64,000 nt of DNA from Shimia sp. R10_1 (GCF_017744095.1 NZ_JAGHQX010000001.1:186001-250000); one strand, 5' to 3'; positions 7,498 to 17,344 are shown, numbered from the stretch's first letter. Made by a program: numbers and translations. The notes: a model not told the origin generated them from the sequence alone.

Positions 7498-8241
7498 ATG
7501 ACATCCGCCACACCGCAACCTGCCTTTGTTCTTGTGCGCCCACAGATGGGGGAAAACATCGGTGGCGCAGCGCGGGCGATGCTGAATTTTGGGCTTGATA
7601 AGATGCGGGTGGTGGACCCGCGCGATGGCTGGCCCAATGAGCGCGCGGTGGCGATGGCCTCTGGTGCGGGGCGGGTGCTGGATGCGGCGTTCCTGACCGA
7701 GACCACCGAGGCGGCGCTTGAGGATTGTCACTACGTCTTTGCCACCACGGCGCGGGCACGTGGGTTGACCAAACCGGTGGTGACGCCGGAAGTGGCGATG
7801 AAACAGGCGGCAGAGATGATTGCGCGCGGCGAGAAAGTTGCGGTGTTGTTTGGCCCAGAACGGTCTGGCCTGGAAAACGAAGACATCGCGCGCGCCAATG
7901 CGATCATCAATGTGCCAGTGAATCCGGAATATGCCTCGCTGAACCTTGCGCAATGTGTGCTGCTGACCGCCTATGAGTGGCGCCGTCAGAGCGCGGAGAT
8001 TGTGCATGAGCGTGTGGATATGACCAAAACGGATTGGGCCAATCACGCCGAAATGGAGGCGCTGGAGCGCCATTACGAGGATCGGCTGGATGAGGCTGGC
8101 TTTTTCTTTCCGCCGGAGAAGGCAGAGGGCATGAAAATCAATCTGCGCAATATGTGGAGCCGCATGCGGCTGACGCGTGCAGATGTGCAGATGCTGCACG
8201 GGGTCATGCGACAGATGGTCCGCTGGAAAGAAAAAGGGTGA
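7498..8241 (+). CDS. TrmJ/TrmH-type (SpoU) RNA 2'-O-methyltransferase
   Basis: 247 residues from ATG 7498, preceded by AGGAGA. SPOUT-class motifs appear in order: PAFVLVRPQMGENIGGAARAM (motif 1, with the catalytic-region Asn/Arg), DPRDGWPN, ALFATTAR-like HYVFATTARARG, VLFGPERSGLENEDI (motif 2) and NPEYASLNLAQCVLLTAYEW (motif 3 with the SAM knot). This layout matches the TrmJ branch, which methylates the ribose at position 32 of certain tRNAs. An upstream in-frame ATG at 7468 adds residues unlike the family. The exact tRNA or rRNA target is not provable from sequence. Confidence 0.88.
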   Translation: MTSATPQPAFVLVRPQMGENIGGAARAMLNFGLDKMRVVDPRDGWPNERAVAMASGAGRVLDAAFLTETTEAALEDCHYVFATTARARGLTKPVVTPEVAMKQAAEMIARGEKVAVLFGPERSGLENEDIARANAIINVPVNPEYASLNLAQCVLLTAYEWRRQSAEIVHERVDMTKTDWANHAEMEALERHYEDRLDEAGFFFPPEKAEGMKINLRNMWSRMRLTRADVQMLHGVMRQMVRWKEKG

Positions 8242-8347
8242 TTTTTCTCCTATTTTCAACGTCTGAGGCGGGTTTGCATCCGTAGTCTTGAGTGGTTGCA
8301 GCGCGTGGATCGCCAGATTAGGCTCCCGCGCAATACAGGAGCGAGCG

Positions 8348-9499
8348 ATGAGCCAGAAACGCAGCATTTTTGAAGAGGTTGGCAGCGAAGGCCCCAAAGA
8401 GGCGCCGAAAGCTGTTGGGGTGATTGACACGGGCACCAAAGGCGCGCGGCGGGGCATCCGCATCTGGTTGATGATCCTGTTTGCGCTGGTGGTGGTGATG
8501 ATCGCCGTGGGTGGTCTCACTCGACTGACCGACAGCGGCTTGTCGATTACCGAATGGCGCCCAGTGACTGGGGCCATTCCACCGATGAACGCGGCGGATT
8601 GGCAGAGCGAGTTTGAAAAATACCAGCAGATCGACCAATGGGCGATTGAGAACAATTGGATGACGCTGGAGGACTTCAAGACCATCTATTGGTGGGAATG
8701 GGGGCATCGCCAGCTGGGGCGTGTGATTGGTCTGGTCTGGGCGGTCGGCTTTGCTGGCTTTGCACTGGCGCGCCAAATTCCGACGGGCTGGACCGGGCGG
8801 CTTTTGCTGATCGGTGCTTTGGGTGGTTTGCAGGGGGCGATTGGCTGGTGGATGGTGGCCTCTGGTGTGACCTCCGGCGAAGGTGTGACCACGGTTGCGA
8901 GCTATCGACTGGCCACGCATCTGGGGTTGGCGTTTCTGATCCTGGCCTTCATCACCTGGTATATTCTGATGCTGGGGCGCAGTGAGCGTGACCTGATGCA
9001 GGCGCGGCGCGGCAAAGAAGCCAAACAGTTTTCCATGTCCACCGGGCTGTTGCATATGACATTTGTGCAGATCCTGCTGGGCGCGCTGGTGGCGGGCATC
9101 GATGCGGGGCGGTCCTACAATGACTGGCCGTTGATGGCGGGGCAGGTCTTTCCTGCGGAAGCTTTTGATCTGGAGCCGCTGTGGCGCAACTTCTTTGAGA
9201 ACGCGGGGCTTGTGCAGTTCATTCACCGCAGCTGGGGTTATTTGCTCCTGATCTTTGCGGTTGTGGTCTGGCGGCGCGGGCAGGGCTCTGCACATAAATC
9301 GACCCGTTTTGCCTTCAATATGGCGTTGGCGGCGATGTTCCTGCAGATCGTGCTTGGCGTTGTGACGGTGCTGACATTTGCGCATATGCATGTGGCGATC
9401 ACCCATCAGGTGATGGCGGTGATTGTTGTGGTGCTGATCCTGCGGGCGCGGTTCCTGAGCAACTATCCTATTGCCACGTCGGTGCGCGACGCAGCCTGA
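8348..9499 (+). CDS. ctaA: Heme A synthase (COX15/CtaA)
   Basis: 383 residues from ATG 8348. It is an integral membrane protein with about eight helices and the COX15-type motifs GGLTRLTDSGLSITEWRP, HRQLGRVIGLVW, GGLQGAIGWWMV, THLGLAFLILAF, HMTFVQILLGALVAG and FIHRSWGYLL, plus AHMHVAITHQVMAV. The histidines in these helices ligate heme. The enzyme oxidises the C8 methyl group of heme O to make heme A for aa3-type cytochrome c oxidase. The alphaproteobacterial type lacks the cysteine pair of the Bacillus form. An upstream in-frame start at 8288 would add residues not seen in the family. Confidence 0.93.
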   Translation: MSQKRSIFEEVGSEGPKEAPKAVGVIDTGTKGARRGIRIWLMILFALVVVMIAVGGLTRLTDSGLSITEWRPVTGAIPPMNAADWQSEFEKYQQIDQWAIENNWMTLEDFKTIYWWEWGHRQLGRVIGLVWAVGFAGFALARQIPTGWTGRLLLIGALGGLQGAIGWWMVASGVTSGEGVTTVASYRLATHLGLAFLILAFITWYILMLGRSERDLMQARRGKEAKQFSMSTGLLHMTFVQILLGALVAGIDAGRSYNDWPLMAGQVFPAEAFDLEPLWRNFFENAGLVQFIHRSWGYLLLIFAVVVWRRGQGSAHKSTRFAFNMALAAMFLQIVLGVVTVLTFAHMHVAITHQVMAVIVVVLILRARFLSNYPIATSVRDAA

Positions 9500-9528
9500 A
9501 GACTTCATCCTGAGAGAGGGACCAAATT

Positions 9529-11004
9529 ATGTCTGCATATGAGCAGTTGATGGCGTTCAGCCACACCACAGAGGCGCTGGGTCAGGTGGCCGGGCGTCTG
9601 GGCTGGGATCAGGAAGCGATCATGCCGGAAGGGGCTGCGCCGCAGCGGGCCGAGGAAATGGCGGCGATGGAAAGCGTGTTGCACGCGCGTCGCACCGATC
9701 CCAAAGTCGGCGCCTGGCTGGCGGAGATTGATCCGGCCACGCTTGATGAGGCGGGCCGTGCGCAGCTGCGCCACATCAAAAAGAGCTTTGGGCGCACCTC
9801 CAAAGTGCCGGCGGATCTGGCGGCAGAGATTGCCAAAGTCACCAGCCGCGCGCAGGGCATTTGGGCGCAGGCGCGTTCTGACGAGGATGTGGCAGCGTTT
9901 CTGCCAACACTGAAGGAGGTTGTGAACCTCAAGCGTCAGGAAGGGCAGGCGCTGGCAGCCGGTGGCGATGTTTATGACGCCATGATTGACGATTATGAGC
10001 CGGAGATGACGGCGGCCGAAATCGCCGCGATGTTTGACGCGATGCGGCCCCGGCTGGTGGCGTTGCGCGCCGCTGTTCTTGCGGCAGAAGCTCCGGCGAA
10101 GCTGAGCGGCACCTTTGCCAGCGATACCCAGATGGCGCTGACCGCCAAACTGGCAAAATCCTTTGGCTATGATTTTGATCACGGGCGCATTGATTGCGTG
10201 ACCCATCCGTTCTGCTCGGGCAGCGGGCTGGATGTGCGCATCACCACACGCACCAGTGAGAGCGATCCGTTCAACTGTTTTTACTCCACCATTCATGAGG
10301 TGGGCCATGCGGCCTATGAGCAGGGCATCCACCGCGACTATCTGCTGACGCCGATCGGGCATGGGGTCTCCATGGGCGTGCATGAGAGCCAGAGCCGGAT
10401 TTATGAGAACCAACTGGGGCGCGGGCGCGCCTATACCGGCTGGCTCTATGAGCAGATGAAGGCGGAATTTGGCGATTTTGGCATTGAGAGTGCTGAGGCG
10501 TTTTATGGCACTGTGAACCGGGTGAATGACGGCTATATCCGCACGGAGGCGGATGAGGTGCAATACAACCTGCACATCATGCTGCGCTTTGATCTGGAGC
10601 GGGCGCTGATGCTGGGCGATCTGGCGGTGGATGATCTGGAAGCGGCCTGGAATGACCGCTTCGCCGCTGATTTTGGCTATGCGGTGGACAAGCCCTCCAA
10701 CGGTGTGTTGCAGGATGTGCATTGGTCGGTGGGGCTGTTTGGCTATTTCCCGACTTACTCGCTGGGCAATGTCTATGCGGGCTGCCTGAATGAGGCGCTG
10801 CGCCGCGCGGTGCCGGATCTGGATGCACAACTGGCGCAGGGCGATACCTCGGCGGCCACAGGTTGGCTGCGTGAAAACCTGCAGCAGCACGGCGGTTTGC
10901 GTGAGCCTGCGGCGACGATTGCTCATGCCACGGGGGCTGCGCCAAGCGGGGAGCCGCTGCTGGCCTATCTGGAAGAGAAGTTTGGTGACATCTACAAGCT
11001 GTGA
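9529..11004 (+). CDS. Carboxypeptidase M32 family metallopeptidase
   Basis: 491 residues, the usual length of M32 carboxypeptidases. The zinc motif HEVGH is at 256-260 (STIHEVGHAAYEQG), followed by the downstream ESQSRIYENQLGR motif that supplies the third zinc ligand, and DYEPEMTAAEIA and VDKPSNGVLQDVHWS as other family blocks. The enzyme removes C-terminal residues from peptides in the cytoplasm. ATG 9529 has GAGAGAGGGA upstream. It starts 29 bases after ctaA on the same strand and is closed by a strong terminator at 11030-11062. Confidence 0.93.
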   Translation: MSAYEQLMAFSHTTEALGQVAGRLGWDQEAIMPEGAAPQRAEEMAAMESVLHARRTDPKVGAWLAEIDPATLDEAGRAQLRHIKKSFGRTSKVPADLAAEIAKVTSRAQGIWAQARSDEDVAAFLPTLKEVVNLKRQEGQALAAGGDVYDAMIDDYEPEMTAAEIAAMFDAMRPRLVALRAAVLAAEAPAKLSGTFASDTQMALTAKLAKSFGYDFDHGRIDCVTHPFCSGSGLDVRITTRTSESDPFNCFYSTIHEVGHAAYEQGIHRDYLLTPIGHGVSMGVHESQSRIYENQLGRGRAYTGWLYEQMKAEFGDFGIESAEAFYGTVNRVNDGYIRTEADEVQYNLHIMLRFDLERALMLGDLAVDDLEAAWNDRFAADFGYAVDKPSNGVLQDVHWSVGLFGYFPTYSLGNVYAGCLNEALRRAVPDLDAQLAQGDTSAATGWLRENLQQHGGLREPAATIAHATGAAPSGEPLLAYLEEKFGDIYKL

Positions 11005-11029
11005 GCGCTTGGGGAGATGTTGGAGGGAA

Positions 11030-11062
11030 AAAGGGGACGCTTTGGCGTCCCCTTTGTTTTTT
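11030..11062 (+). terminator. Strong rho-independent terminator after the M32 gene
   Basis: AAAGGGGACGC (11030-11040) pairs perfectly with GCGTCCCCTTT (11045-11055) over a TTTG loop, and is followed by GTTTTTT (11056-11062). It lies 26 bases after the carboxypeptidase stop. Confidence 0.92.
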
Positions 11063-11131
11063 GGATATTTGAAGAATGAGAAAGCGGGGGGCGCGTTTTA
11101 GGATGAGAGCGTGTCCAACGCCATTAGCGCA

Positions 11132-12673
11132 TCAGCACCCGAGTTCTTTTTCGCCAGCTTTGATGATTGCCATAAGCTCCGCATCCCGCCCGGAGAGTTC
11201 GGGGGATTTGGTGAAACAGCCCTCGTTGCCGAAGGTGTCGATGCCGCGATCAGAGGCGAAACAATAGCCGTTTTCATGGAAGATGCGGTTGCGGTGAAAC
11301 CAGAGATCGTCGCAGGAGAGCGTCTGCGTGTGCGGGGTTTCTGTTGTTTGAGTAGGGGCTGAGACGCGCGGCAGATCGGCAAGCGGTAGGCCCATGGGGA
11401 AGAGCATCAGGGTTGGATATCTGTGCAAGGCGCTGTCGCTGTTTGCATTTTCATACTGCCAGTAGCTGTAGGGCGTGGTCACGTGATCCGGTTCCAGCGG
11501 GCTGTGGGGGCCGCGGGGCGTCTGGGCGCCGATGCGGATTTCGATGTCGGGGCTGATGCGGGCGTCCCAAGCGTTTCGAATGGTGCCAAAGCTTGTTTGC
11601 TCCCCAACCTCTGCAGATGTAGGCAGGCGGACGAGGCAATCTTCGGCGTAGTAAGGCCCGCCCACGGGGTAGCCGCGTTGTACGCCATAGATGGCCCCGT
11701 TTCTTTGCTCGATCTGAACATCGGTATGGTAGGCTGGCGCCGCCGGATCCTGCGTGGCGTGGATGATTTCGGCGAAGGCGGGCCAGAACTCCGCCACCGA
11801 GGCGAGGCTGTGGGGCTTCCAGGTTGGTGCAAAGGACCAGCTGAATGCGCCGTCATCCATCATGAACACGTTGTGGCAGATTGTTGTGATCAGGTTGGTG
11901 TTGAGTGTGACCTCATAGGAGACACCTGTGACAGGGATTTGTGACAACAGCGCATCGGCCACCGTGTCGACATAATACATATCAAAATCAGGTGTTTCGA
12001 TGTTGCGGGCATGGAGATAAGGCGTGAGATAAGGCGTGCCTTCGTCATCCTTGGTTTGTGCAAAACGATGGATGCGTGCCGATGTGCGGATCGCGCGCGC
12101 ATAGAAGGCGGAGATGTCTTCGGATGAATAGCGGGCGTATGGATCCAGTCCTGACAGACGTGGTGCATGAACCCCGAGTCTCGCACTGGGAGCTATCGCG
12201 CGCATGGCGATGGTTTCATAGCTTTCGCCTTCAAACGTGTGAGCACCGGACAAAAACAGCAGCGCGCAGGCAGACGCGCACAGGTCGTCGTCAGCCACAT
12301 AGGTTTGTAGGTCGGCGTAAATATCACGAAGAAATTCGGTGATTTTGAGCGCCTCGTTCATATTGCCACCGGGGCTGTTGAGGCAGAGCCGAGCACCTTC
12401 TGGCAGAGGTTCGGAAAAGCTGTCTCCGTCATAGTCAAACAGGGTGTGGAAGGCGCTCAGGTCGCCCTCTACGACTTTGCCGTCATAGAGCAGGGTGCAG
12501 TCCGCGTATTTTTCAGAGAGCTGCTCGGCCCTGACAGCGCCACCAAATCGGGTGTCGAGGGCGTCTTGGCTTTCTGTTGTGTTGTAAATCAGGGTCGCGG
12601 CCTGCGCGGGTAGGGGGGTCGTGAGGCTGAGGCAGGCGCTGAAAAGCGCTGCGCCGGAAAGGTATTTGATCAT
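11132..12673 (-). CDS. Secreted ClpP/SppA-like domain protein with C-terminal YARHG domain
   Basis: 513 residues. A signal peptide (MIKYLSGAALFSACLSLTTPLPAQA) predicts export. Residues roughly 55-230 resemble the ClpP/crotonase-fold serine peptidases: a strand ending in LCLNSPGGNMNEALKI (SPGG at 100-103) and then CASACALLFLSGA, whose Ser134 sits where the nucleophile is expected. A middle part of about 200 residues is not recognised. The last 60 residues (CDDLWFHRNRIFHENGYCF, then FGNEGCF) match the YARHG pattern, a small extracellular domain of unknown ligand. Cysteines are frequent and could form disulphides. It is read towards the terminator of the M32 gene, alone on its strand. Confidence 0.7.
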   Translation of the reverse strand: MIKYLSGAALFSACLSLTTPLPAQAATLIYNTTESQDALDTRFGGAVRAEQLSEKYADCTLLYDGKVVEGDLSAFHTLFDYDGDSFSEPLPEGARLCLNSPGGNMNEALKITEFLRDIYADLQTYVADDDLCASACALLFLSGAHTFEGESYETIAMRAIAPSARLGVHAPRLSGLDPYARYSSEDISAFYARAIRTSARIHRFAQTKDDEGTPYLTPYLHARNIETPDFDMYYVDTVADALLSQIPVTGVSYEVTLNTNLITTICHNVFMMDDGAFSWSFAPTWKPHSLASVAEFWPAFAEIIHATQDPAAPAYHTDVQIEQRNGAIYGVQRGYPVGGPYYAEDCLVRLPTSAEVGEQTSFGTIRNAWDARISPDIEIRIGAQTPRGPHSPLEPDHVTTPYSYWQYENANSDSALHRYPTLMLFPMGLPLADLPRVSAPTQTTETPHTQTLSCDDLWFHRNRIFHENGYCFASDRGIDTFGNEGCFTKSPELSGRDAELMAIIKAGEKELGC

Positions 12674-12966
12674 AGGTATTTATGTGTCGTCTAAAGTCAG
12701 TGATACGCTTTGTGGACTTCGACACACAAATTCTGGTGAGGCAAGAAAAAGCTTGTTAGGTGCAGAACGAGCGAGCCGGTGCTGGTTCATTTGCGAGAGC
12801 AAGTTTGGCTGTCGCGAAACGCTGCAACCTCCCAAATAGATAACTGAGCCAAAAGGGACGCCTTGGAGACCCTTCGTTTTTGAAAATCGAAGAAGCATAA
12901 GAACCGGAAGACAAGAGAGAAAATCTTTACTTTTTAAATGGGTGCCGCAAGTCTCCCTCAAAGGGA
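12674..12966. other. Divergent intergenic region without a recognisable element
   Basis: This 293-base gap separates the minus-strand YARHG gene from the plus-strand small membrane protein. It is richer in AT than its surroundings. I looked for hairpins, SOS or Irr boxes and small ORFs with ribosome sites and found none convincing. It must contain promoters for one or both neighbours, but none stands out. Confidence 0.4.
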
Positions 12967-13434
12967 TTGTTGGGGGGACATGCGTTGATCTGTGATCTGA
13001 TCTGGAACGAATATGAGCTAGTTTACCAAACCTACGAGAGTTTCAACGGGTTTGCGCTGACCATCAAAGGGTGGTCTGTGACCGTAGGGTTGGCCGCGAT
13101 TTTTGCGGTGTATTTCGAAAAGCTGGGTGCGTCGGGCAAAGCTGTGTTGTGGGGCGCTGCCCTGTCATCTCTGCCGTTCTGGATCCTGGACGCGATTTGG
13201 AAGAGCCACCAGAAGGCGTTTTTGCCGAGGTTGGAAGTGTTGGAGCGCTCTACGTATTCAGGAAAAGACTGCAAAGATGGCGCGTTGTCTCATAGCTTTG
13301 ATATCGTGGGATCTTGGGACAAATCTCATGATTGGTTCGGATGGATCGCAACCTTGCCAATCACTGCATTTCCGCATGTTTTTGTTATTCTTTTGGGGGT
13401 GTATTTGGTCATCAAACACCCACCAAAGGCGTAG
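12967..13434 (+). CDS. Hypothetical membrane protein
   Basis: Up to 155 residues with about three to four hydrophobic segments: WSVTVGLAAIFAVYF, AVLWGAALSSLPFWILDAIW and a C-terminal WIATLPITAFPHVFVILLGVYLV-like span. The start is unclear: no ATG precedes the first helix, so TTG 12967 or TTG 12985 is likely; the latter has GGGGGGA seven bases upstream. Between helices two and three is a soluble loop with two cysteine-free charged stretches and one CKDG. I do not recognise the family. It stands divergently from the YARHG gene in the AT-richer part of the window, which may mark accessory DNA. Confidence 0.5.
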   Translation: MLGGHALICDLIWNEYELVYQTYESFNGFALTIKGWSVTVGLAAIFAVYFEKLGASGKAVLWGAALSSLPFWILDAIWKSHQKAFLPRLEVLERSTYSGKDCKDGALSHSFDIVGSWDKSHDWFGWIATLPITAFPHVFVILLGVYLVIKHPPKA

Positions 13435-13555
13435 TGCCAAGGCGTTTTCTGGCTGTTTGTGATCGTCCTGAAGCGCTTGATGGTTGCCACTCTTATTCGG
13501 TCGACGGTGAAACGCGATCCGCTTGGTTCATTTAAAACGCATAGGTTTCTCGGAC

Positions 13556-13591
13556 AAAAAAAGGGCAGCGCGGCGGATGCCGGCTGCCCTT
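13556..13591 (-). terminator. Rho-independent terminator of gyrA
   Basis: Read on the minus strand, AAGGGCAGC (complement of 13583-13591) pairs with GCTGCCCTT (complement of 13561-13569), and the run continues into Ts (complement of the A run 13556-13562). It lies 23 bases after the gyrA stop. Confidence 0.88.
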
Positions 13592-13613
13592 CGTCTGTAT
13601 CTCGCAGAGATGA

Positions 13614-16352
13614 TTAGCTGTCGCTTTCGTCCGCGTCGTCATCCTGTTCGGCGATCCAGGCCACGGAGACCACCTCTTCGCCTTTGCCGGTGTTGAACAC
13701 CCGCACGCCGCCCGCAGAGCGGGAGCGGAAGGAGATGCCATCCACCGGCACGCGGATCGACTGGCCTTTGGAAGTGGCGAGCATGATTTGATCGCCCATC
13801 TCAACGGGGAAGGAGGCCACAAGTTCGCCGCCACGCATGGCTTTGTCCATCGCAGTCACCCCCATGCCGCCACGGCCACGGACTGGATAGTCATGCGACG
13901 AGCTGAGCTTGCCTGCGCCACCTGCGGTGATCGTGAGGATCAGGTTTTCGGCGGCAGACATTTCTGCGTAGCGCTCCTGAGACAGCTCGCCCGCTGGGGT
14001 TGCGTCTTCGTCATCGCCGCCATCATCGGTGAGACCGGCCACGGCGCGGCGCATTTTGAGGTAAGCGGCGCGCTCTTCGCTTTCGGCGCGGAAGTGGCGG
14101 ATGACGGACATGGAGACCACTTCGTCATTGCCATTGAGCTTGATGCCGCGCACCCCGGTTGAGGCGCGGGAGTTGAACACGCGCACCTCAGTGGTGGGGA
14201 AGCGGATCGCCCGGCCCGAGTTGGTCACCAGCATCACATCGTCCTCGTCAGTACAGATGCGGGCGTTGATCAGCTTGGTGTCGGCGTGATCATCCTCAAA
14301 CTTCATGGCGATCTTGCCATTGGCTTTCACATTGGTGAAGTCCGACAGGCGGTTGCGGCGCACGGTGCCCGCAGAGGTCGCAAACATGATTTGCAGATCG
14401 TCCCATTCATCCTCTGGACGGTCCACCGGCATGATCGCGGCGATCGAGACGCCTTGCGGGATTGGCAGGATGTTCACAATCGCCTTGCCTTTGGCGGTGC
14501 GGCCACCCAGCGGCAGGCGCCAGGTCTTGAGTTTGTAAGCCATACCATCGGTGGTGAAGAACAGAAGCTGGGTGTGGGTGTTGGCCACAAAGAGGGTGGT
14601 GACCACATCCTCTTCTTTGGTCTGCATGCCCGAGATGCCCTTGCCGCCACGTTTCTGGGCGCGGAAGTCGGCGAGTGGCGTGCGCTTGATGTAGCCACCA
14701 GAGGTGACAGTCACGACCATGTCTTCGCGCTCGATCAGGTCTTCGTCGTCCATGTCGCCAGACCAGTCGACGATTTCGGTGCGGCGCTCCACGGCGAAGT
14801 TTTCGCGCACTTCGCGCAGCTCGTCGCCGATGATGGACATGATGCGCTCGCGAGAACCGAGAATCTCAAGGTATTCCTTGATCTTCGCGGCCAATTCTTC
14901 GAGTTCGTCGGTGACCTCTTTCACACCAATTTGCGTGAGGCGCTGCAGGCGCAGCTCAAGAATGGCCCGTGCCTGTGTTTCAGACAGGTTATAGGTGCCA
15001 TCGTCGTTCATGGTGTGGGTCGGATCGTCGATCAGACGGATGTAGCCCGCGATTTCTGCTGCGGGCCAGCGCCGTGTCATCAGCTTTTCACGCGCCTCTG
15101 CCGCGTCTGCGGAGGCGCGGATGGTGGCGACCACTTCGTCCACATTTGTCACAGCCACGGCCAGACCACAGAGGATGTGGCTGCGTTCGCGGGCCTTGCG
15201 CAACAGATAGGCGGTGCGCCGCGCGACCACGTCTTCGCGGAAGTCGATGAAGGAGGTCAGGAAGCGGCGCAGTGTGAGCTGCTCCGGGCGACCGCCGTTC
15301 AGGGCCAGCATGTTGCAGCCAAAGTGGGTCTGCATCGGGGTGAAGCGGAAGAGCTGATTGAGCACCACTTCGGCGGTGGCGTCGCGTTTCAGCTCGACCA
15401 CCACGCGCACGCCGTCCCGGTCGGATTCATCCTGCACGTGGGCGATGCCTTCGATGCGTTTTTCGCGCGCAGCCTCGGCGATCTTTTCGATCATCGCGGC
15501 TTTGTTCACCTGATAGGGGATTTCGTCGATGACGATGGCGTAGCGGTCCTTGCGGATTTCCTCGACGCGGGTTTTGGAGCGGATCACGACGCTGCCGCGG
15601 CCCTCAAGATAGGCTTTGCGCGCGCCAGAGCGGCCCAGAAGGATGCCGCCGGTCGGGAAATCCGGTCCGGGGACATAGTCGATGAGCTGCTCAGAGGTGA
15701 GATCCGGATCCTCAATCAGCGCCAGAGTGGCGTCGATCACTTCGCCCAGATTGTGCGGCGGAATGTTGGTGGCCATACCCACCGCGATACCGCCCGCGCC
15801 GTTGACAAGCATGTTGGGGAAGCGCGCAGGCAGCACGGTTGGCTCCTGGTCTTTGCCATCATAGTTGTCTTGGAAATCAACGGTTTCTTTGTCGATGTCG
15901 GCCAGCAGGGAGGCGGCGGGCTTGTCCATGCGAACTTCGGTGTATCGCATGGCCGCCGGGTTGTCGCCGTCCATGGAGCCGAAGTTGCCCTGACCGTCCA
16001 GAAGCGGCAGCGACATGGAGAAATCCTGTGCCATCCGCACCAATGCGTCATAGATCGCGCCATCGCCGTGGGGGTGGTATTTACCCATCACGTCACCCAC
16101 AGGACGGGCCGACTTGCGGTAGGCTTTGTCATGTGTGTTGCCGGTTTCATGCATCGCATAAAGAATGCGGCGGTGCACCGGTTTGAGGCCATCACGCAGG
16201 TCTGGAATGGCGCGGCTGACGATCACGCTCATGGCATAATCGAGATAGCTGGCGCGCATTTCCTCCTCGATGGTCACAGAAGGACCGTCGTGGATCATCC
16301 GCTGTTGCGTGTTTTCGTCTTCGTTTTCAGGGGTTTCCGGCGTGTCGCTCAA
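13614..16352 (-). CDS. gyrA: DNA gyrase subunit A
   Basis: 912 residues. With GyrB it forms the A2B2 type II topoisomerase that introduces negative supercoils using ATP. The breakage-reunion domain begins with [17 protein letters not shown] and [13 protein letters not shown]; the catalytic tyrosine is Tyr137 in [10 protein letters not shown]. The GyrA box appears as QKRGGKGI in the C-terminal beta-pinwheel, which wraps DNA. The quinolone region reads [19 protein letters not shown], so the position matching E. coli Ser83 is Gly98, while the acidic Asp87 equivalent (Asp102) is kept. The C-terminal region has a low-complexity acidic insert ([12 protein letters not shown]) and an acidic tail. A terminator follows. 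Confidence 0.97.
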   Translation of the reverse strand: MSDTPETPENEDENTQQRMIHDGPSVTIEEEMRASYLDYAMSVIVSRAIPDLRDGLKPVHRRILYAMHETGNTHDKAYRKSARPVGDVMGKYHPHGDGAIYDALVRMAQDFSMSLPLLDGQGNFGSMDGDNPAAMRYTEVRMDKPAASLLADIDKETVDFQDNYDGKDQEPTVLPARFPNMLVNGAGGIAVGMATNIPPHNLGEVIDATLALIEDPDLTSEQLIDYVPGPDFPTGGILLGRSGARKAYLEGRGSVVIRSKTRVEEIRKDRYAIVIDEIPYQVNKAAMIEKIAEAAREKRIEGIAHVQDESDRDGVRVVVELKRDATAEVVLNQLFRFTPMQTHFGCNMLALNGGRPEQLTLRRFLTSFIDFREDVVARRTAYLLRKARERSHILCGLAVAVTNVDEVVATIRASADAAEAREKLMTRRWPAAEIAGYIRLIDDPTHTMNDDGTYNLSETQARAILELRLQRLTQIGVKEVTDELEELAAKIKEYLEILGSRERIMSIIGDELREVRENFAVERRTEIVDWSGDMDDEDLIEREDMVVTVTSGGYIKRTPLADFRAQKRGGKGISGMQTKEEDVVTTLFVANTHTQLLFFTTDGMAYKLKTWRLPLGGRTAKGKAIVNILPIPQGVSIAAIMPVDRPEDEWDDLQIMFATSAGTVRRNRLSDFTNVKANGKIAMKFEDDHADTKLINARICTDEDDVMLVTNSGRAIRFPTTEVRVFNSRASTGVRGIKLNGNDEVVSMSVIRHFRAESEERAAYLKMRRAVAGLTDDGGDDEDATPAGELSQERYAEMSAAENLILTITAGGAGKLSSSHDYPVRGRGGMGVTAMDKAMRGGELVASFPVEMGDQIMLATSKGQSIRVPVDGISFRSRSAGGVRVFNTGKGEEVVSVAWIAEQDDDADESDS

Positions 16353-16598
16353 GTCCCGATCTCGCTTCTTTTTGGCGGTCCATATCTTGTTGGGATGCTT
16401 ATATCAGAGGCGACATGTAGGGTGCAATGGGGCTGTGGTGATCCTGTTGGTTTTCCCTGTAAAAAACCATAATCTGTTGTGATGCGTAGAGATTTCAAAG
16501 CTTTGCGGTCGAAATGGCCGATTTGGGTCTCCTGCGGGGTTTTTGTCTCAAGCTGAGGCTGATATTGCGGAACGTAAAACTATTTTAAGGGGTCATTT

Positions 16599-17339
16599 GT
16601 GAGACAAAATATTGCGACAGTTGCGGTGTCCTTAGCGCTTGGATTGGGGGGTACTGAGGTTTCAGCTGAGAAGCTCTTGGACAAGATCAAGAAGGGGGCG
16701 GAGACCGCGGGAGAGGCAATTGGCGAAGGCCTTGACGCGACAGGTCACGCCATTGAAAGCGGTGCGGAGGCCGTCGGCGGTGTCGTGGAAAAGGGCGCTG
16801 AGGCGGTGGAGAACACTGTGACCTCAACAGATGAGCTTTTGTCCAATGAAGAAACCGCAGATCAGACGCGGGCGCGATTGGACACTATGGCAGATGAGAT
16901 TTTGGCACGTCTGCTGGCAGAAAATCCGGAGGCGTCGCGGCTCTACGCGCAAAGCGCGGGCTACGCCGTGTTTGATGCGCGCAAGGTGACGATTTTTCCG
17001 GTCACCACTGGCTACGGGCGTGGTGTGGCGATGGCCAAAGATGGTTCTGGACGTGTCTATATGAATATGGGCACCGGCGGGCTTGGCGGGGCGATTGGTA
17101 TTGGCGGTTTTACCAACCAGTTTGTGATCCTATTTGAGAGTGCTGAGGATCTTAGCACATTTGTCACCCATGGCTACGATGCGGGTGCGAGCGGCGGGGC
17201 GCAGTCAGGGTCGGATGGGGACACCGAGCAGACCAGCTTTCAAGATGGGCGGTCGGTGTTTTTGCTCGACAAAAACCGCTGGCGGGTGAATGCCAGTCTA
17301 GAAGGCACGAAATACTGGCGCTCGCCGGAGTTGAATTAA
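16599..17339 (+). CDS. Exported SYLF (Ysc84-type) lipid-binding domain protein
   Basis: 246 residues starting at GTG 16599, with AAGGGG six bases upstream. A signal peptide (MRQNIATVAVSLALGLGG...VSA) suggests periplasmic location. Residues 25-75 form a repetitive amphipathic stretch (KKGAETAGEAIGEGL, ATGHAIESGAEAVGG, VEKGAEAVENT), like LEA-type 11-residue repeats that fold on membranes. The rest is the SYLF domain: SAGYAVFDARKVTIFP, GYGRGVAM, GTGGLGGAIGIGGF, FVILFES and the terminal KYW. SYLF domains bind phosphoinositides in eukaryotes; bacterial roles are unknown. A short loop GASGGAQSGSDGDTEQ interrupts the domain. Confidence 0.78.
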   Translation: MRQNIATVAVSLALGLGGTEVSAEKLLDKIKKGAETAGEAIGEGLDATGHAIESGAEAVGGVVEKGAEAVENTVTSTDELLSNEETADQTRARLDTMADEILARLLAENPEASRLYAQSAGYAVFDARKVTIFPVTTGYGRGVAMAKDGSGRVYMNMGTGGLGGAIGIGGFTNQFVILFESAEDLSTFVTHGYDAGASGGAQSGSDGDTEQTSFQDGRSVFLLDKNRWRVNASLEGTKYWRSPELN

Positions 17340-17344
17340 GCCTG

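Noticed and set aside
7330..8685. 451-codon minus-strand frame over the TrmJ-like gene and ctaA start
   Set aside because: Antisense shadow crossing two real genes; no motif.
14286..16472. Long open frame on the plus strand across gyrA
   Set aside because: It lies opposite a certain gyrA, has no ribosome site and the His/Gly-rich translation is a typical shadow of GC-rich codons.
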